64,000 nt of DNA from Acholoe squamosa (taxonomy: Eukaryota; Annelida; Polychaeta; Phyllodocida; Polynoidae): the NCBI GenBank assembly GCA_949317995.1, contig OX439050.1, positions 48,733,777 through 48,797,776 of the forward strand, given 5' to 3'. The notes beneath the pieces were generated by a model. That model saw nothing but the letters and a program-made list of their open reading frames with translations, did not search any database and was not told the DNA's origin. Positions 61,094 through 64,000 of this stretch are shown here, piece after piece (within the stretch, counting starts at the first letter, position 1; each line of letters begins with the position of its first letter). The translations under genes and the position numbers were made by a program.

Positions 61094-61097
61094 GAAA

Positions 61098-61155
<58 letters not shown>

Positions 61156-61157
61156 AA
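61094..61157. repeat. AAAG tetranucleotide microsatellite
   Basis: About 16 AAAG units at the truncated 5' edge of the retrotransposon fragment. Confidence 0.9.
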
Positions 61158-61469
61158 AAAGTAAAAAGAAAAGAAAGAAAGAGAGAAAGGGAAGGTGGTC
61201 CATGATGAATGCCACTTGCAATGAATAGAGATTCAATTACATTAGGTCGGTGTTTTATGTGGCTGTACACTTATTGTGGGCAATATCAATTGTGATGCAT
61301 CGGTTCAAAGATAGCATCTGTCCGTTACATAGATACCATGCATGCATGAACACACAAAGCGGACAGAAACGAGGAGATGAGTACCCTTTTAATAGGGGCT
61401 AGTGAAGCCCAAATGGGCGTACGTGAAATGAGTCAGTCAGTCAGTGATTAGAAGAGAGAGTGGAGGAAA

Positions 61470-61473
61470 GAGA

Positions 61474-61541
<68 letters not shown>
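61470..61541. repeat. GA dinucleotide microsatellite
   Basis: About 35 uninterrupted GA units. Confidence 0.9.
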
Positions 61542-61544
<3 letters not shown>

Positions 61545-62080
61545 GGACAGAGAGATTGTGAAAGTAAATGACCGGTGAATGGGAGGAAGTGAATTGTATC
61601 TATCTCGATGGTTAAGATTTTCTGTAATAAAGTGGGTTGTGGCAATATGCTTTATATCATTCATTATCTGTTTAGACCCCGTCGCAATGAAGTACACACA
61701 AGTGCTAGCCCAGAATAGTGATGTCGATATCTTATCATAAATCTTTATTAAGTTGAGTATCTTCCCCTTTAATTGTGAGTAGGAGAACTGTACACCACGA
61801 CATGTCTAAGAACAGGGGTTCAGTTTTAAGGTACATTGTAAAAAAGTAACTGTTTAATCTACCAGGGACCCCTGTATAACTGAAGAGTGGACCATCGTAA
61901 TTGGAAAGTATTGAACCAGTGTAGTTTTTACAAGAAGGCCCAGGTGGCAGTATGGTGGTACACAAATGTACAAGGAATCTCAAGGAAAACTCTGGGAAGA
62001 GGAATGGGCCGTTATTTCGACGACTGTTTTTACAGTGTAATGTAGGGGTCCTACAGCCACTTAACCCCTAGCCGCTTTAG
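61545..62080. other. Intergenic stretch
   Basis: No recognised gene or element. Confidence 0.5.
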
Positions 62081-62081
62081 G

Positions 62082-64000
62082 CCGATGATATACGAACGAG
62101 GGCCTTGTGCCTATTGGGCCACTATACGCACGTAGAATGGTGGTCACAGGACTATATCCTTATGAGGTGGCCACAGGACTTCACGAGGAAAAGGTGGCCA
62201 CAGGACTGCATGAGGAATGGGTGGTCACAGGACAAAACAAGGAATAGGTGGTTACAGGAATACACGAGGGAGGAGTGGTCACAGGACCAAATTGTTACGC
62301 AACATTTTGGTATAGTGTTAACTGGGCTGTGACCACCCCTGTGTCTATGTCCACCCTCCAATGTATCCTGTAACCACCCCTCCCTGTGTGTCCTGTAACC
62401 ACCCCTCCCTGTGTGTCCTGTAACCACCCCTCCTTGGGCATCCTGTAGCTACCCATCTCTGTGTCCTGTAACCACCCCTCCCTGTGTTTCCTGTAACCAC
62501 CCAACCTTGTGTTTCCTGTAGCTACCCATCTCTGTGTCCTGTAACCACCCCTCCCTGTGTTTCCTGTAACCACCCAACCTTGTGTTTCCTGTAGCTACCC
62601 ATCTCTGTGTCCTGTAACCACCCCTCCCTGTGTTTCCTGTAACCACCCAACCTTGTGTTTCCTGTAGCTACCCATCTCTGTGTCCTGTAACCACCCCTCC
62701 CTGTGTTTCCTGTAACCACCCAACCTTGTGTTTCCTGTAGCTACCCATCTCTGTGTCCTGTAACCACCCCTCCCTGTGTTTCCTGTAACCACCCAACCTT
62801 GTGTTTCCTGTAGCTGCCCATCTCTGTGTCCTGTAACCACCCCTCCCTGTGTTTCCTGTAACCACCCAACCTTGTGTTTCCTGTAGCTACCCATCTCTGT
62901 GTCCTGTAACCACCCCTCCCTGTGTTTCCTGTAACCACCCAACCTTGTGTTTCCTGTAGCTACCCATCTCTGTGTCCTGTAACCACCCCTCCCTGTGTTT
63001 CCTGTAACCACCCCTACTTGTGTTTCCTGTAGCTGCCCATCTCTGTGTCCTGTAACCACCCCTCCCTGTGTGTCCTGTAACCACCCCTCCCTGTGTGTCC
63101 TGTAACCACCCCTCCTTGGGCATCCTGTAGCTACCCATCTCTGTGTCCTGTAACCACCCCTTCCTGTGTGTCCTGTAACCACCCCTCCTTGGGCATCCTG
63201 TAGCTACCCATCTCTGTGTCCTGTAACCACCCCTTCCTGTGTGTCCTGTAACCACCCCTCCTTGGGCATCCTGTAGCTACCCATCTCTGTGTCCTGTAAC
63301 CACCCCTCCCTGTGTTTCCTGTAACCACCCAACCTTGTGTTTCCTGTAGCTACCCATCTCTGTGTCCTGTAACCACCCCTCCCTGTGTTTCCTGTAACCA
63401 CCCAACCTTGTGTTTCCTGTAGCTACCCATCTCTGTGTCCTGTAACCATCCCTCCCTGTGTTTCCTGTAACCACCCAACCTTGTGTTTCGTGTAGCTACC
63501 CATCTCTGTGTCCTGTAACCACCCCTCCCTGTGTTTCCTGTAACCACCCATCCTTGTGTTTCCTGTAGCTACCCATCTCTGTGTCCTGTAACCACCCCTC
63601 CCTGTGTTTCCTGTAACCACCCAACCTTGTGTTTCCTGTAGCTGCCCATCTCTGTGTCCTGTAACCACCCCTCCCTGTGTTTCCTGTAACCACCCCACCT
63701 TGTGTTTCCTGTAGCTGCCCATCTCTGTGTCCTGTAACCACCCCTCCCTGTGTTTCCTGTAACCACCCAACCTTGTGTCTCCTGTAGCTACCCATCTCTG
63801 TGTCCTGTAACCACCCCTCCCTGTGTTTCCTGTAATCACCCCACCTTGTGTTTCCTGTAACCACCCCTCCCTTTGTGTCCTGTAACCCCTCCCCCTCCCA
63901 GTTGTCCTGTGACCACCCTTCTGTATGTTGTCCTGTGACCTCCTTTTCCTCGCGCATACAGTGGCACTCCACGCACGAGGGCTTGTTCGTATATCGCTGG
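62082..64000. mobile_element. Inverted-terminal element enclosing a minisatellite (reaches the window edge)
   Basis: The left end (62082 to about 62150: CCGATGATATACGAACGAGG, CACTATACGCACG, GGTGGTCACAGGAC) is matched in inverse by the right end (about 63905 to 64000: GTCCTGTGACC, CGCGCATACAGTGGCACTCC, TTGTTCGTATATCGCTGG). The arms pair over about 70 bases. Within, short GGTGGTCACAGGAC-type units (62130-62290) face a long array of the inverse-complement type, so the element is foldback-like. No transposase ORF; the repeated open frames across it are by-products of the 73-bp period. Confidence 0.75.
62325..63880. repeat. 73-bp minisatellite, about 21 copies
   Basis: The unit is made of three subrepeats of 24-25 bases, variants of TGTGT(T)TCCTGTAACCACCC, TTGTGTTTCCTGTAGCTACC and TCTCTGTGTCCTGTAACCAC. 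Copies in 62450-63060 and 63290-63840 are nearly identical. Units around 62345-62450 and 63060-63290 carry a variant with CCTTGGGCATCCTGTAGCTA. As 73 is not a multiple of 3, translation of it is meaningless. Confidence 0.92.

Noticed and set aside
62149-63972. Many overlapping minus-strand open frames repeating VTGNTGRGGYRTQRW
   Set aside because: By-products of the 73-bp minisatellite. The period is not a multiple of three and starts recur every 73 bases, so no protein is implied.

Overview
This is eukaryotic genomic DNA, most likely from a marine invertebrate. The evidence is many short exons with GT-AG junctions, long AT-rich introns, abundant microsatellites, and several families of foldback, MITE-like and non-LTR elements. 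The mix of elements (foldback transposons, CAGGGGCGTAGGA-ended hAT-like MITEs, C-tract repeats) reminds me of echinoderm or hemichordate genomes, but that is a weak inference. No bacterial-type genes, rRNA or CRISPR arrays were seen.

One minus-strand gene accounts for nearly all the coding sequence, from an ATG at 55525 to beyond the left edge. Its first three exons (55525-55481, 46978-46793, 45498-45385) encode a thioredoxin-like domain of the SH3BGR family (SH3-domain-binding glutamic-acid-rich proteins). Twenty-one small exons follow (42442 down to 24096), all symmetric phase 0. Most encode Lys/Glu/Ser-rich acidic cassettes, with a few short hydrophobic or aromatic modules among them. The last visible exon starts at 23135 and stays open to base 1, giving at least 7,711 codons in one exon with no stop. 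The predicted protein is therefore more than 8,400 residues, similar in scale to large cytoskeletal or sarcomeric proteins. It is strongly acidic and low-complexity, and it contains several internal repeat families: Y-G repeats, YRDMSLSQTP repeats, a C-D-E-x-G-N-P motif, an MDDxEVRRMLLLMQ motif, duplications of about 1.0 and 1.1 kb, and C-terminal HTVGSWADEL repeats.

The introns carry mobile-element remnants: a hAT-like MITE (27.9 kb), a 0.9 kb TTAA-flanked element (32.3 kb), a 76-bp dispersed palindrome-ended repeat (three copies), hairpin MITEs (37.7 and 39.9 kb), C-tract elements (44.5 and 47.9 kb), a solo LTR 57 bp beyond the exon 2 donor (46.4 kb), a tRNA-derived SINE remnant (48.6 kb) and a 2.8 kb tandem-repeat element with perfect 13-bp TIRs (51.5-54.3 kb).

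Upstream of the gene (about 56-64 kb) I see no convincing host gene. This part holds a 1 kb foldback element (57.9-58.9 kb), microsatellites, the decayed 3' end of a non-LTR retrotransposon (60.1-61.1 kb, minus), and a 1.9 kb element whose imperfect inverted termini enclose a 73-bp minisatellite (62.1-64.0 kb).
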